Of a stretch of DNA of 64,000 nt, positions 9,946-20,867 are shown in pieces. Origin of the DNA: Carposina sasakii (lineage: Eukaryota; Arthropoda; Insecta; Lepidoptera; Carposinidae); assembly GCA_014607495.2 (NCBI GenBank), contig CP053149.1:17062120-17126119 (forward strand). The letters run 5' to 3'. Every line of letters starts with the position of its first letter. The first letter of the stretch is position 1. Made by a program: the position numbers and the translations under genes. A model generated the notes under the pieces. It saw nothing but the letters and a program-made list of their open reading frames with translations. It was not told the DNA's origin and did not search any database.

Positions 9946-12900
9946 ATAGATCTTATTAACTATCGATTGGTCTGGTTCGGTGTGCCCCGGGTGTGCCTCT
10001 CACAGAGTAATTTGACCCGAGTCACCCGTGATTAATGGACCCCGTCTGTGGGGCCCGCATCATCTGCGGGGGCCCTACGTCGTCGTCTGTAGATACGTTA
10101 TCCGATGACGTCCTATTTTCTAGATGCTTGGCTATACCTGTTATTTAGAACGGTAGGTGACTGAATTACAAGAGCTAAGTTTGGATAAATTAAGTAGCTC
10201 ATGTTGTTGTCAGTACGCCTAATGGCATCCAAAATGAGGTTGATAGGTCTTCTATACTATACTTAACGGAATGGGAAAAGGTGCAATTTGCGTATTCATT
10301 AAACACATAAATTACATAATTCTACGTGATCCAAGTACTTAGATTAATTAATCCAAACCAATCTATTATCTTGGAGAAGAATTAATCTTTGTTTAATTAA
10401 TAGGCTATAGGTAAGTATTGTCCCGTCGAGGGGATAGGGAAACTAATCTCTGCGGGTGACAGGCAGAGTGCAGCACGAGACGCGCTGATTGGTCGGATCG
10501 CACACTTTTTCTGCGGACCAATTAGTGGAGAAGTACATGAAGAATTGCTGTTGTATTGTATGGTCGTTTGTGGATCCCCTTTATTGTCAGCTGTCAATGA
10601 AATCGGTGACTTACCTATTTTTTATATTATACTGGCTGTTGCCCGCGGCTCCGCTCGGGTAGATGTCGCTTATTGCGTAGAAGGAGTATGAAAAATAGAT
10701 AGTAGCCGATTCTCAGACCTACTGAATATGCATATAAAATCTCATAAGAATCGGTCAAGCCGTTTCGGAGAAGTTTGGTATCTAATCTGTGACACGAGAA
10801 TTTTGTATATTAGATTATCAAGGTAAACCAACTGCTAGACAAGATCCAATGAGAGTGTCGTCTTGGATTACTAGCGCATTTGTTTCATAAAACCGTAAAA
10901 AATCTATTTATTTTATATACCTACCTAGTTAAGTTTTACAAAGCATCGCTCGTTATCCTACACAGGTCCATCACGTGCATTTTCTTTCTTTAATTTTTAA
11001 ATTTCCGAAAATTACAAAGTCCAGCTCCTCTATTCTTCGTCTATTCGTCCTATTATGTAAACGCTAGACAAAATGTTAAAGTAATTTGCGATTCGTTAAC
11101 CTGTTCCGTGTTCGTTACAGTATTGATAGTAATGCGCTCGCGTGCTGTAAGCTCGGGCTCTAATTGTGCCCGTTCAGTTAGTACGACCCAGCCCGCCCAG
11201 GGGCCCGCGCGGTGACTCCCCGAAAACAGGGAAATTACAACACCTGCAGCTAATTCGTTAAAGTAATTCACGCGCCTTAGTGGAACAGCCTGTGCGTTAG
11301 GACTATTAAAAAATACAAGTTTCTTTTTTAAAATTACTGCTACTAATAATAATTCTTCTTGATTTTAATACAGCTTAGAAACAAAGAAATCTTATAATGA
11401 CACTAAAAATCAAAGGACTCAAGAGTTCTCAAGTAGCGAACAAAACAGTGCGGTTAACTTACAATGTGAAGTCCACCGAGACGCCTGACTAAATATTGGA
11501 CATCTATCGGTACCGAGTGAGGTGGAAGGAACACGATCCTCGCGGCATGAGGCTCTCCCGTCCGTTTACTTACATTCATAGAGAAAAGCTGCTTCTATTC
11601 TACCTACAGCACCCTACACTTGTATATTAAGCTACAGCGCTTCGCATAAGCTTTTTACTTTGATTTATTATAATTGATAATTTTGAGGTTCTAAAATAGA
11701 GACAGACAACATTTTTATGGAATAACGTACTTATAGTAGATCCTATTAGTACTTAATACAAGTTAAGCACACGATTTACATAAACTTTGAACTCAGTCAA
11801 ACTCCTTTTCACTCGTAAATACAAACGAAAAAACCTTGGCAAATATTTCAACTTATTCCCAGATATATGACTGTACTTACTTACATCACATAAGTAGGTA
11901 TGTGCTTATGTAAATAGGTCGGAAGAGTTCTGAACGTTTGCGTATGTAAATGTATGAGAAAGTTTCAAATTCAGCCGCCGAGATCAATCATGGATTCACA
12001 TTGGTATTCGAAGAAATTTTGCGTTTAAATTATATTAGACCTACTCTGCAAATATATATTATGTACTGACTTATTAGTATTTTAGCTAGATATGTATTTC
12101 ATTTTAGGAACTTAAAGCACAGATAACATTCTTCTCGCATTTAATCATTAACATAGACCTTCGTTTTCCTATCACCAAAGAACTCAGTTGATAGACTCTG
12201 CTCATGCTCGAACTGTAATCTTCCATTTGACTATTCCATTTAAGTGCTAATTTATTTGTATGTGGACCTAAAGATCTGACATGCTAGGTACTATGTCGCC
12301 GTTAAATTTATCTGAAAATTAAAGGACTTGGTGAAAGTGGTGTTTTTCATACGAATATACAAGCAAGCAATAACAAACTTCAGGAAAAGGAAATGGTGTT
12401 CTTACAGCTTCCATACAGAGTCGGCTATAAAGCTCGATAAATCACCGCGTCATTACTTCAGAATTACGCGTACCTCTACCTCCCTACACTCCTACCGGCT
12501 CGCGGCGCAACATCTAAGTACGATATGTCACTCAGGACTCGACTCTTTCATAAAACCACTGAAAAATGTCGCCAGGGAGAGAGCTTAACTCAAAATAATG
12601 TGCCCGTATAATTCACACGAAAACAGCTTTTTAAAGTCTGACGGGACTGTTTTGTGAAATTATTAGATTTTTCCGTTCTCGAGATCGCAGTCCGGACTAA
12701 TACCGGGTTTAATTATTTATGTAAGGATCCGGATGCGGCGCTCTCATTAATATGGAGTCCTTTCATGTACGTGATGGTGTTCTACTCAACGTTTTGGTGA
12801 CGACCTGTCGCTTCCACGGCGCTGCGACGTTTGATATAATACATGCATAATATATGGTAAGGTACATATTTAGGTTAAATATGCTCGCCTATATAATATT

Positions 12901-13830
12901 CCTAATTCCTATTACAAAATTAAATAGCCTGTGGACTTGACCCCAACCTAAATTAAACATAAATGGGTACTAAGTAAGTATCTTTGGTTTTACACAGCTT
13001 TATTATAGGCTGAGCATGTAATAAAATGCTAATTCGCAAACTTCCTGACTCAGAGTAGAGATCACAAAAATGTATAGACAGTACCATACATACTAACTTC
13101 ATTATTAATCTATAACCAAATTGTTTGACGCTAAGATTTTTTTATTTGGTACTTATATTTATCGTGTCTAAATCTAATTCCACCCGTTCCTTCCACCACC
13201 GCCCAGCATGGAAATATCAAACTTAGGTATAAAATTATAGAATCAATTACAAAGTTTCCGCAATAAGCTTTACTTGTCATGCTAATGTATTTGCGAAAAC
13301 GAGTTACTTTGTGGCTGAAATAACGTAACCTTGTAGATTCATGTAAACTTACTGAAATATATAGTTTTGATATGGCATAATGGAAAGGGAAAATTTTGTC
13401 CCCGTAATTAACATCAGAAAAGTAGTTGAAAGATAGGGGTTTAATTTTATACTTGAAATCAGGGGTATCATGTACCTAACTGGTAACCAAATGGGATATG
13501 GTTAATGACATTCTAAAGAAGATAAGAATTTATAAGCCGTTAGCGCCAGCCAGACTGCCAGACCAAGGCTGTGAACTTATCAAAACTTGCGAAATATTTT
13601 TACGTTAAGTTTACTGCTATATAATCTATGTATACTATATACATATAAATGATGGGTTGCAACTGCTTTCAAATAGTTAATGCATCATTCTGCAGGTAGT
13701 TTTTGTAACTTACATACAGATTATTTTATTGTCGTTACTGCTAGATCCCAAAACTACCCTTAATGAAAGCCAAGCCATCTAGTGTCAAGTAGTCAAAACT
13801 ACGTTGTCTTCAGTACAATACGCTGTTGAA
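9946..13830. other. Gene-free region
   Basis: No supported gene. There is a small perfect-looking GC hairpin around 10049-10075 and an RTE-type tail at 10628-10815. The remainder is AT-rich and unassigned; 11100-11280 is somewhat GC-richer but shows no coding pattern. Confidence 0.55.
10628..10815 (+). repeat. RTE-type LINE 3' tail
   Basis: Begins with a CTGGCTGTTGCCCGCGGCTC-type motif and contains the AATCGGTCAAGCCGTTTCGGAG block that ends RTE-like LINE fragments in many Lepidoptera. Related tails lie at 22815-23045, 25558-25705, 27878-28082, 36305-36475 and 58000-58170. Confidence 0.65.
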
Positions 13831-13839
13831 AAAATATTA

Positions 13840-14190
13840 AACAGTGTCATCTAGTATTAAATAAATTAAACAAATTCGTTACTATTACGCACGGCAGATG
13901 GCGCTATTTACAAAATATTTTCAGCTCTACCTAGTATCGGGTAGTTAGAACTAATTAGTTCGTTTAGTACACAATAGGTGGCGCACTCTGAAAATATTTT
14001 TCAGTGCCATCTAGTATAAGTTATCATAACTAATTCGTTGAATGCTCACCCACTAGATGGCGGTCTGAAAATAATTTTCAGCACCACCTAGTATCGGGTA
14101 GTTAGAACTAATTAGTTCGTTTATTGCACAATAGGTGGCGCTCTCTAAAAATATTTTTCAGTGCCATCTAGTATAAGTAAATATAACAAA
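13840..14190. repeat. Satellite-like tandem repeat, 157-bp period
   Basis: The motif CTAGTATCGGGTAG occurs at 13931 and again at 14088, and CTAGTATAAG at 14011 and 14168, giving a period of 157 bp. Each unit consists of two related halves of about 79 bp built on an AGATGGCG / GCCATCTAG inverted core. Roughly two full units plus edges are present. Units with this AGATGGCG core are widespread in lepidopteran DNA. Confidence 0.7.
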
Positions 14191-14803
14191 TTAGTTTGGG
14201 CATGCTACCTGATAAGTTAGATCGGTCACCACGTTGTAAAAATTAAGATGGTCAACCGAACCCCCGCAGTACTAAGTAAGTAGTTTTTAGTTAGCCATAA
14301 TGTAATAACTTTATTGTACTATGATTATTAAATTAATAATAAGTTCTCAGTAATTAGTTAAATAGCCCTTACACTAGATGGTGATCATTTCTACCTTACC
14401 TACCTGACCTTACCTGTGCAAGGAAGATACGCAGCTCCTGCTGTGCTCTGTTTCGTTTAATTGTTAGGAAAATACGGCGGCGCACAACGCGCATTGTGTT
14501 CGGTCAATCATTATAAAAAAGTTGTACCTAAGACTCGAGGTTCGCAAATCGCGTTGTTTCTTTGTTCTGTAGGTATACTTATTTTATCAATACAATACAA
14601 TACAGAAGAAAGATGGTCACTTAAGTTTATTTTCTTTCATACATTTTATAAAATAGCTATGAAATTTACCTACTTTTCTGATATGTTCAAATAAAAGTAA
14701 TTTTCTACATATAAAATGAGCATAAAACTGAGCATATCTACTTTCAAAGCGATTAACTACCTTACATGTTCTCTACTTTCTAATTACCACTTTTTTAGGG
14801 TTC

Positions 14804-15395
14804 CGTACGTCTGAATACAAAAACGGAACCCTTATAGGATCACTCGTGTGTCTGTCCGTCCGTCGCTTACAGTCAATTATTTCCGAATCTATTAGACCGA
14901 TTAAGTTGAAATTTGGTACACATATCAATTCCTGTGACCCAAACACAGAGGTGTGACGTGAGCAGATGAAATCTGTATATGGGGGGTCATTTTTGGGGGG
15001 GAAGGGGAAAATTTAAAAAAAAAAATCTGAAAACTGCATCGTGTGGCATATCAAATGAAAGGTCTTGTTGAGAAGATCTTAAATGTATTTTTTTGTAATT
15101 TTAAAATAAATAGTTTCCAAGTTATTCAAGAAAATAGACGAAAATTGACCATTCCCCCCCCCCTTATCTCCGAAACTACTGAACCTAAAATTTTGAAAAA
15201 AATACAGAAATTAGTTTTCTCCTTATAGATTATAGGAAAACCTATAAGAAGTCCATGATATTAAAATAACATGGTAAATCACTCAATATTGTGCGTACCA
15301 ACTTTTTGTCAGATTTAAAAAAACATGATAGGTAACATCGTACGGAACCCTCTTCACGCGAGTTCAACTCGCACTTGTCGGCTTTTTTTAAACAC
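14804..15395 (+). repeat. Interspersed repeat bounded by GGTTCCGTACG motifs
   Basis: Starts with GGGTTCCGTACGTC followed by an AACGGAACCCTTATAGGATC block and a CTGTCCGTCCGTCG motif, and ends near 15340-15390 with GTACGGAACCCT and a GTTCAACTCGCACTTGTCGG tail. I recognise this pattern as a very common lepidopteran repeat, probably a LINE or SINE 3' portion. The short frames inside it do not look coding. Confidence 0.6.
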
Positions 15396-15819
15396 TAGAC
15401 CACTGCTTGCGCCGCTACCCTACATTCGAAGCATAACACACTATAAATCTGTGTCACAGCTTGCATGTGCATCTTTATAGCACACACCCTTAGAACGCAT
15501 CCTGCAATAAAAATAACATACCTAGCTTGTTGAAGCCATTTCCAGCAGTGACAATACAATGTGGACCAATAACACACATCCACAGTAAGGTAGCAAAGTA
15601 GCACATCTTTTGTGGAAAGGCCTTATTCCGCGCTGTGATTTTATTTTGTTTCGTGAAGGTAATTATGCGCATTTTATGAAATCCTACGTTGTGACTAAGT
15701 ATAATTAATTATTAGTTCTGATTACCTTTGACTATATATATACATATAGAATTATTAATAAAATAAAAGTGTAGGCGTTACAATTCGGAAGTTCAAACAT
15801 TCACTATTCTCTATTCTAT

Positions 15820-15932
15820 GGTTTCTCGTGGCCATTGTAGTTAGTGCAAGTGCCTGTTGTCGCAGTTATGAGTTATCAGATCCGAGGGTCAGTGGAGGGT
15901 GTAGGGCCCGGTGGTGGGCGTACCCATAGTGG
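15820..15932 (+). repeat. Dispersed repeat shared with 33430-33522
   Basis: About 95 bp, containing TCAGTGGAGGGTGTAGGGCC, is nearly identical to 33430-33522, except that this copy has a short extra stretch near 15850-15868. The 3-kb inverted-repeat element begins four bases after its end, so that element inserted at the edge of this repeat. Confidence 0.7.
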
Positions 15933-16564
15933 ACATGGGTGAATTTCAACAACCTCGATTTTTGACTAATTACGCTGGCGAAATTTTATATCCACTTTCT
16001 ATAACTTTTTTGTATTCGAAGTAATAGCTAAAAATATATAATATTCAGTCATATGGTACACATTTTTTAAAACGTATTATTTCTTGAGATATCTGCATTT
16101 AAAAATTTCAATCGCCACCGATATTATTATCAAACCACCGAAATTGTTAATCTCTCCACTGAAATTTATTACAACCAGCGGAATTATAAATACAGGAGAA
16201 CATCATACGAATTACCTATTTATTTATTTTATAAGAATATGAAAACTTTAGATTTTTCGTTTATTAGTTGGTAATAATGTTTATCATCATGATTATAGCT
16301 TAGAAACTATGATAACAAATTTAAGGAACACGTTAACAGTTAGGGAAATATTTTATTACTTACTTTAAAATGCTTCCTAGTGACTTTTTTCTTAGCATAA
16401 AACGTAGTGGCCATGGTATCTCCTATAAGATCTCGCAGTTCTGACTACACCATTTCAGGAACCTAGCCGTATTTATTTATATGTACGTAAAAATCTTCGA
16501 AAACCAGAAATAAGGATCATTTCTTTTCACATTTGAAAGTGCACCTCGTTAGCTACCTTACGAA

Positions 16565-17677
16565 ATGTGGACGAACCAAAAACCAAACCTGGATCATATA
16601 AGAATTTTCGGGAGCAAGGCAATGGTTCATGTGCCAAAAGAACGTCGATTGAAATGGGACAAAAAGTCTACAGAGCATATCCTGATCGGTTATTCAGATA
16701 ACATCAAGGGATACAGATTATTTAACACGAGAAATAATACAATTACAACTAGTAGAAATGTTACAATAATGGAAAATACCGATGAAGTACTAAATGAAGA
16801 TACTAGTAAAAAAGTGATTCGGGTGTATGTTGAAGTTAAGAATTGTTTGGGAATGCAAGTATTTATTGATAAAAAGGAAAATGTAATAAAATTGAATCAA
16901 GAAGAGTATATTGATAAACTAATATCGAAGTTCAATATGTGTGACAGTAAGAAGTCTGATACTCCAATGGAGCCAAAACTCAACTTAGAAAAGGCAGAAT
17001 ATTGTGATAATGCTGTACCGTACCAAAATTTAATTGGAAGCCTGATGTATTTGGCTGTTCTTACGAGACCAGACATTGGGTATGCTGTAGGTTTTCTAAG
17101 TCAATATAATAATTGTTTTGACCAGACTCATTGGGTACATGCCAAGAGAATTCTAAAATTTTAAAAGAAGACAAAGTCTTATTGTCTGAAATATTGTTTA
17201 GATGGTAAATCCAAATTGCAATGTTACGTAGATGCTGACTGGGCAAGTAACTCCCTAGATAGAAAGTCATTTACTGGATATTGTTTTATGTTGAATGGTT
17301 CAGTAATTTCTTGGCAAATTTAAAAGCAAGCTACTGTGGCCCTTTCAAGCACTGAAGCCGAGTACATGGCTACATCGGAAGCTTGCAGAGAAGCTATTTA
17401 TTTAAGACAATTATATAAGGAGTTGACTGGCATATTATGTGTTATTGATGTTTATAATGACAGTCAAAGCGCTCAAAAATTATTATTTAGTCATATGATG
17501 CATAAAAGGTCCAAGCATATAGATGTACGATATCATTTTATTAAAGATTTAATTGCTGGCGATACTATAAAAGTAAATTATTTGGAAACCCATCATATGC
17601 CAGCTGATATATTAACAAAGAGTTTACCACCTATAAAGCATTACTATTTCTTGGATAAGTTAGGAATAAAATTGTAG
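16565..17677 (+). pseudogene. Copia pol relic (integrase end, RT end, RNase H)
   Basis: One frame runs the whole length, interrupted by TAA at 17162 and another TAA near 17321. It begins with the integrase C-terminal region (LDHIRIFGSKAMVHVPKERR, WDKKSTEHILIGYSDN). Near 16820 it jumps directly to the RT end (VKNCLGMQVFID, then QNLIGSLMYLAVLTRPDI), so several hundred codons are missing, including the RT active site. After the first stop come YVDADWAS and, past the second stop, VALSSTEAEYMATSEA, KHIDVRYHFIKD and MPADILTKSLP, all hallmarks of Ty1/copia RNase H. It is not functional. Confidence 0.9.
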
Positions 17678-17748
17678 TTGTTTAGTTATTCCGCTTATAG
17701 AAAGTTTGTTTACTTTTGTTTATTTTGTTATGTTTCGTTATGGGGAAG

Positions 17749-17853
17749 TGTTGAAATGTGTGTAACGAAACGTATGTTTTATCTATAGTATTGCTGATAC
17801 TCTATGAAATATAGACTCTAGTTTAGTCTGTGCTGATGACCCAACGTGTTTCA
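17749..17853 (+). repeat. Possible 3' LTR of the copia fragment
   Basis: Follows directly on the purine-rich TTATGGGGAAG tract, starts TGTTGAAATG and reaches a CA dinucleotide at 17852-17853 shortly before the element resumes its shared sequence. At about 105 bp it is short, and the far end may be truncated. There is no left LTR for comparison. Confidence 0.4.
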
Positions 17854-20329
17854 TTTAATAATATATAAGGAACACCCCATCCGGAAATTCACAGTGTCGG
17901 AGATATGACATTTTATTATTATTTTTTAAATCTCCTTTTAGATGAGTAGAATGGCATATAAGAAATAAATCACATTTTATACTTTGACCTCCCAAAAATC
18001 TATCAACATGGAATGGTCAAGCAAAATTTGTTAAATGTTTTTGCCAATTAAGCCCCTACTCTTTCAAAATAATATACTGCGTCATGCGTACCCTTTATCA
18101 AACTAAATTCCTTATTTAATAAGTTACTCAAAAAGGTGTAATTTATTATGAGAAAGCTTACTAGCAGCTGACCAATATAGGTTTAAAAAAATACATTCCG
18201 TGGCGCTACAGCCTATAGCAGTGTTATATTGAGGCAAGTAGAATGTAGAACTCTTCTGTTATCATCAGGCGTACTTGTTCAAGCTACTCGGGTTTATCGC
18301 AAAGTTACTCGGGTTTATAGTAGCAATTTTGGGTGGTTTCCTTGAGTTTGAACCGAAGGCCAAGTCATAATCAATATCACAAAACGTGGGATTGAAGTAG
18401 ATAATAATTATGTGCATGAGTACACCTACTAGGCCAGTAGAACATTCAATATATAGATATTTTTTCTGAGAACAGTCAGGACTCAGAAAATATTACATTC
18501 TTATTGGTCAGCTATTAATATTGTGAGATGAATCTCAAGTGCCTGGAAGAACTTAGTTCATTTAGGAACGGTTCCCTTCCTATGATCTTATAACGTCTAC
18601 TTGTCGATATGTGTGCTTATCCTGTCTATCGATTGACCTACAGTGCTCAGACTGCATCAGGAACACCATTAGGTATGCTAATCGCCTACCAAAAAGGAAC
18701 TGGACAGTAAAAGTGCCGGCCATATTAGTCGTTTAGACACCGAAAGATAGACGAACAGTGCAACTGGCTGGATGCTACAGAGCGGCTGCCTGGGGTAGGA
18801 GTAAGACGAGATGGAGGTGGCGGTATGACCTCGATTCGAGTTGAACTGCATCATGAAAAGGCCTTTGGATAGCAGTAAGATTCCTATGCTATAATATATA
18901 TATATTATAATGTCAGTTCATCAGTCATCACCTTTGTATTTTTTAAATTTGACTACAAACTTAGGTTACTTGTTAAAAAAGGTTGTCGCGCCATAGGATA
19001 GCACTTTTAAAATTCTTATTAGTCAGCTGTTGGTAAGCTTTTTCATAATTATACCTTTTGAATTCAGTTTAATTAAGTGTGCGAATTACGTGAAATCATT
19101 ATTTTGAATGAATAGGCAAGAATCAGGAAAAAAATTTATAAACCTTTTGGTAATTGTACTTTGACAATGCCAAGTTGATGTCTGTTGTTTTGTTTCCAAT
19201 GATTATTTATTTATCTAGTTGAATTACTGAAATATACACGTATTTTAGTTTTTTTTATGCATTTCCATTTAATAATAAGGTGATTTTAAAAACATTACAA
19301 AATGGGGCATAACCCTGAAGCCGTAATTTTTTTAATGGGTCTTCCTACCCATGAAGGTAGAAAATGGGCAGTACTTTTACATCTCAATAGAAATAATACC
19401 CGTTTTCCAGTCACCCTGTATATAAAAAGACAAAATATCAATTACGGTGACATTATTATATTACGGTGGCCCTCTTTTTTGCCACCGGAGCCACTGGAGT
19501 TGCGACACCGTACTTAGAATTAAGTAACAAATTTCAAATTATAACGGACACTATTATTTTAATTGTAATAATTCATTTGCAATTACGTCGATACATCTAA
19601 TCTTTAATCATCTGTAAAATTTCTTTTTAAACAGCCTTTTAGTTTTTTAAATACACATGACACCGTTATTGTAATTTGTATTCCTGCGCCACCGCAGGTT
19701 ATACTTACGTTTTTGGCGGGAAAACTGTTCAGTGTATCAAACATCCTTGTACTTGGTATACGATGGCTTGACAGAGCAGTGCGGGGAAAGATAGCTTAGC
19801 ATCTATCTCATTCATTATGATGAAATAGTGTAATGTTCAAAATGCGCCAGCGTTATTGACTTTTTCCGCGGGACATTTTTAAAAAGCTGTTACAGGTACT
19901 ACCGGGTATAGTTAAATTACTGCTTATGGTGTAAATAATAGTGTTGTTTAATGTATTTTTAAAATATGTATGTATTCTGTTAAATTAATTCACCCGAAAA
20001 TTTAAATAGCCAAATTTATTTTTGCAAATGAAGTGGGGACATAGCACCGCAATTAGATTTAGAGCCTTTGATAATTTTTTTAATGCGTAAACAAATAGAT
20101 TTTGGTCTTAAGTTTTAAACGTTAGTTTAGATCACTGTCTGAACTTAATGAAAAAAAATTAATAAATGTGCATTTTGCACTTTCCACTACGATTTTCATC
20201 CACGCCGCGCTAAAAACGTACCTGGGAAATTCACCCACATAGAATGTAAATGGCTCATCATCTTCCTGCCTTTATCCCATTATTATTTATGTAGTCGGCA
20301 CAATAGATTTCTTTCGAAACTCATATTAC

Positions 20330-20492
20330 CAAGGATTAAGCGTCTGTTTTACGGCCGACTGCCAACCTGAATAATTTTAGTAAAGTAATTATCCGTACAT
20401 GAACTTACAGAGTGCAGGCCTATGATAAGGATCGAACCTACTACGCCTACAGACGGAAAAGCGCACGTTTTAACCATTGGCCTATCAATATT
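20330..20492 (-). repeat. tRNA-related SINE-like fragment
   Basis: On the minus strand it carries an A-box-like TAGGCCAATGGTTAAAACG and, some 40 bases on, a B box GGTTCGATCC, the layout of a tRNA-derived SINE head. It lies just outside the right end of TIR element copy 1. The cloverleaf is not convincing, so it is not a tRNA gene. Confidence 0.45.
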
Positions 20493-20867
20493 AGATAAAT
20501 CGCTCTAGGTAAGGTATGCACCTTTTTCTAATCATTATATAATAAAATAAATAATGTATAGGCAGTACATATTTGTCTTATACTGTGACGTTATTTTGAT
20601 GTAGATTGCAATAAGATCCATAAGCGAGCACTTAAGTAATGTAATGTATCTTCTTCAAACTCTACCTAAGTACTTCGCACAAGTCGCTTCGGCAAATCTT
20701 TTATAAGTAGTATTTCACGTACCTTTCAATTAGCACTATCCACTCCACGCATGCCTGCACCCACGCGCCGCGCCGCCTCGCTGCCGGCGTGGCTGCCGCA
20801 CGTCACTCGCGACACTCGCGGGACTCCCGTCACTCGCGACACTCGCGGAACTCGCGTCACTCGCGAC

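Larger units (their letters stand above)
16559..17860 (+). mobile_element. Nested Ty1/copia fragment, 5' truncated
   Basis: Comparison with the empty copy at 43155-46143 (junction near 43779) delimits this insertion. It starts inside the integrase region, has no 5' LTR, and ends a little beyond a possible 3' LTR (TG at 17749 to CA at 17853), preceded by the purine tract TGGGGAAG. A normal LTR integration would leave two LTRs and a short target duplication, neither of which is seen. The insert was truncated during or after integration. Confidence 0.75.
15937..20236. mobile_element. Unclassified TIR element, copy 1, with nested copia
   Basis: Ends are GGGTGAATTTC (15937-15947) and its exact reverse complement (20226-20236), flanked by a 4-bp direct duplication ACAT (15933-15936 and 20237-20240). 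Apart from an insertion of about 1.3 kb, the sequence is nearly identical to 43155-46143. No open frame of plausible transposase length exists in the shared part. The short termini and 4-bp duplication indicate a cut-and-paste DNA element mobilised in trans. I cannot assign a superfamily: the 4-bp duplication excludes TA-specific mariner elements, and the termini do not match the TIRs I remember for Chapaev, Sola or Ginger. Confidence 0.8.

Noticed and set aside
10049..10075. GC hairpin GGGGCCCGCA...TGCGGGGGCCC as a terminator or regulatory RNA
   Set aside because: Isolated short palindrome in gene-free eukaryotic DNA; intrinsic terminators do not apply here.
19302..19517. 71-codon frame, with a counterpart at 45206-45430
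   Set aside because: The two copies diverge in frame after about 25 codons through indels, so it is not a conserved coding sequence of the 3-kb element.
20751..20867. N-terminal extension of the NME8-type protein
   Set aside because: In frame, but coded by a CACTCGCGACACTCGCGG-type tandem repeat and without any family resemblance; the ATG at 20868 fits the family start better. Not excluded.
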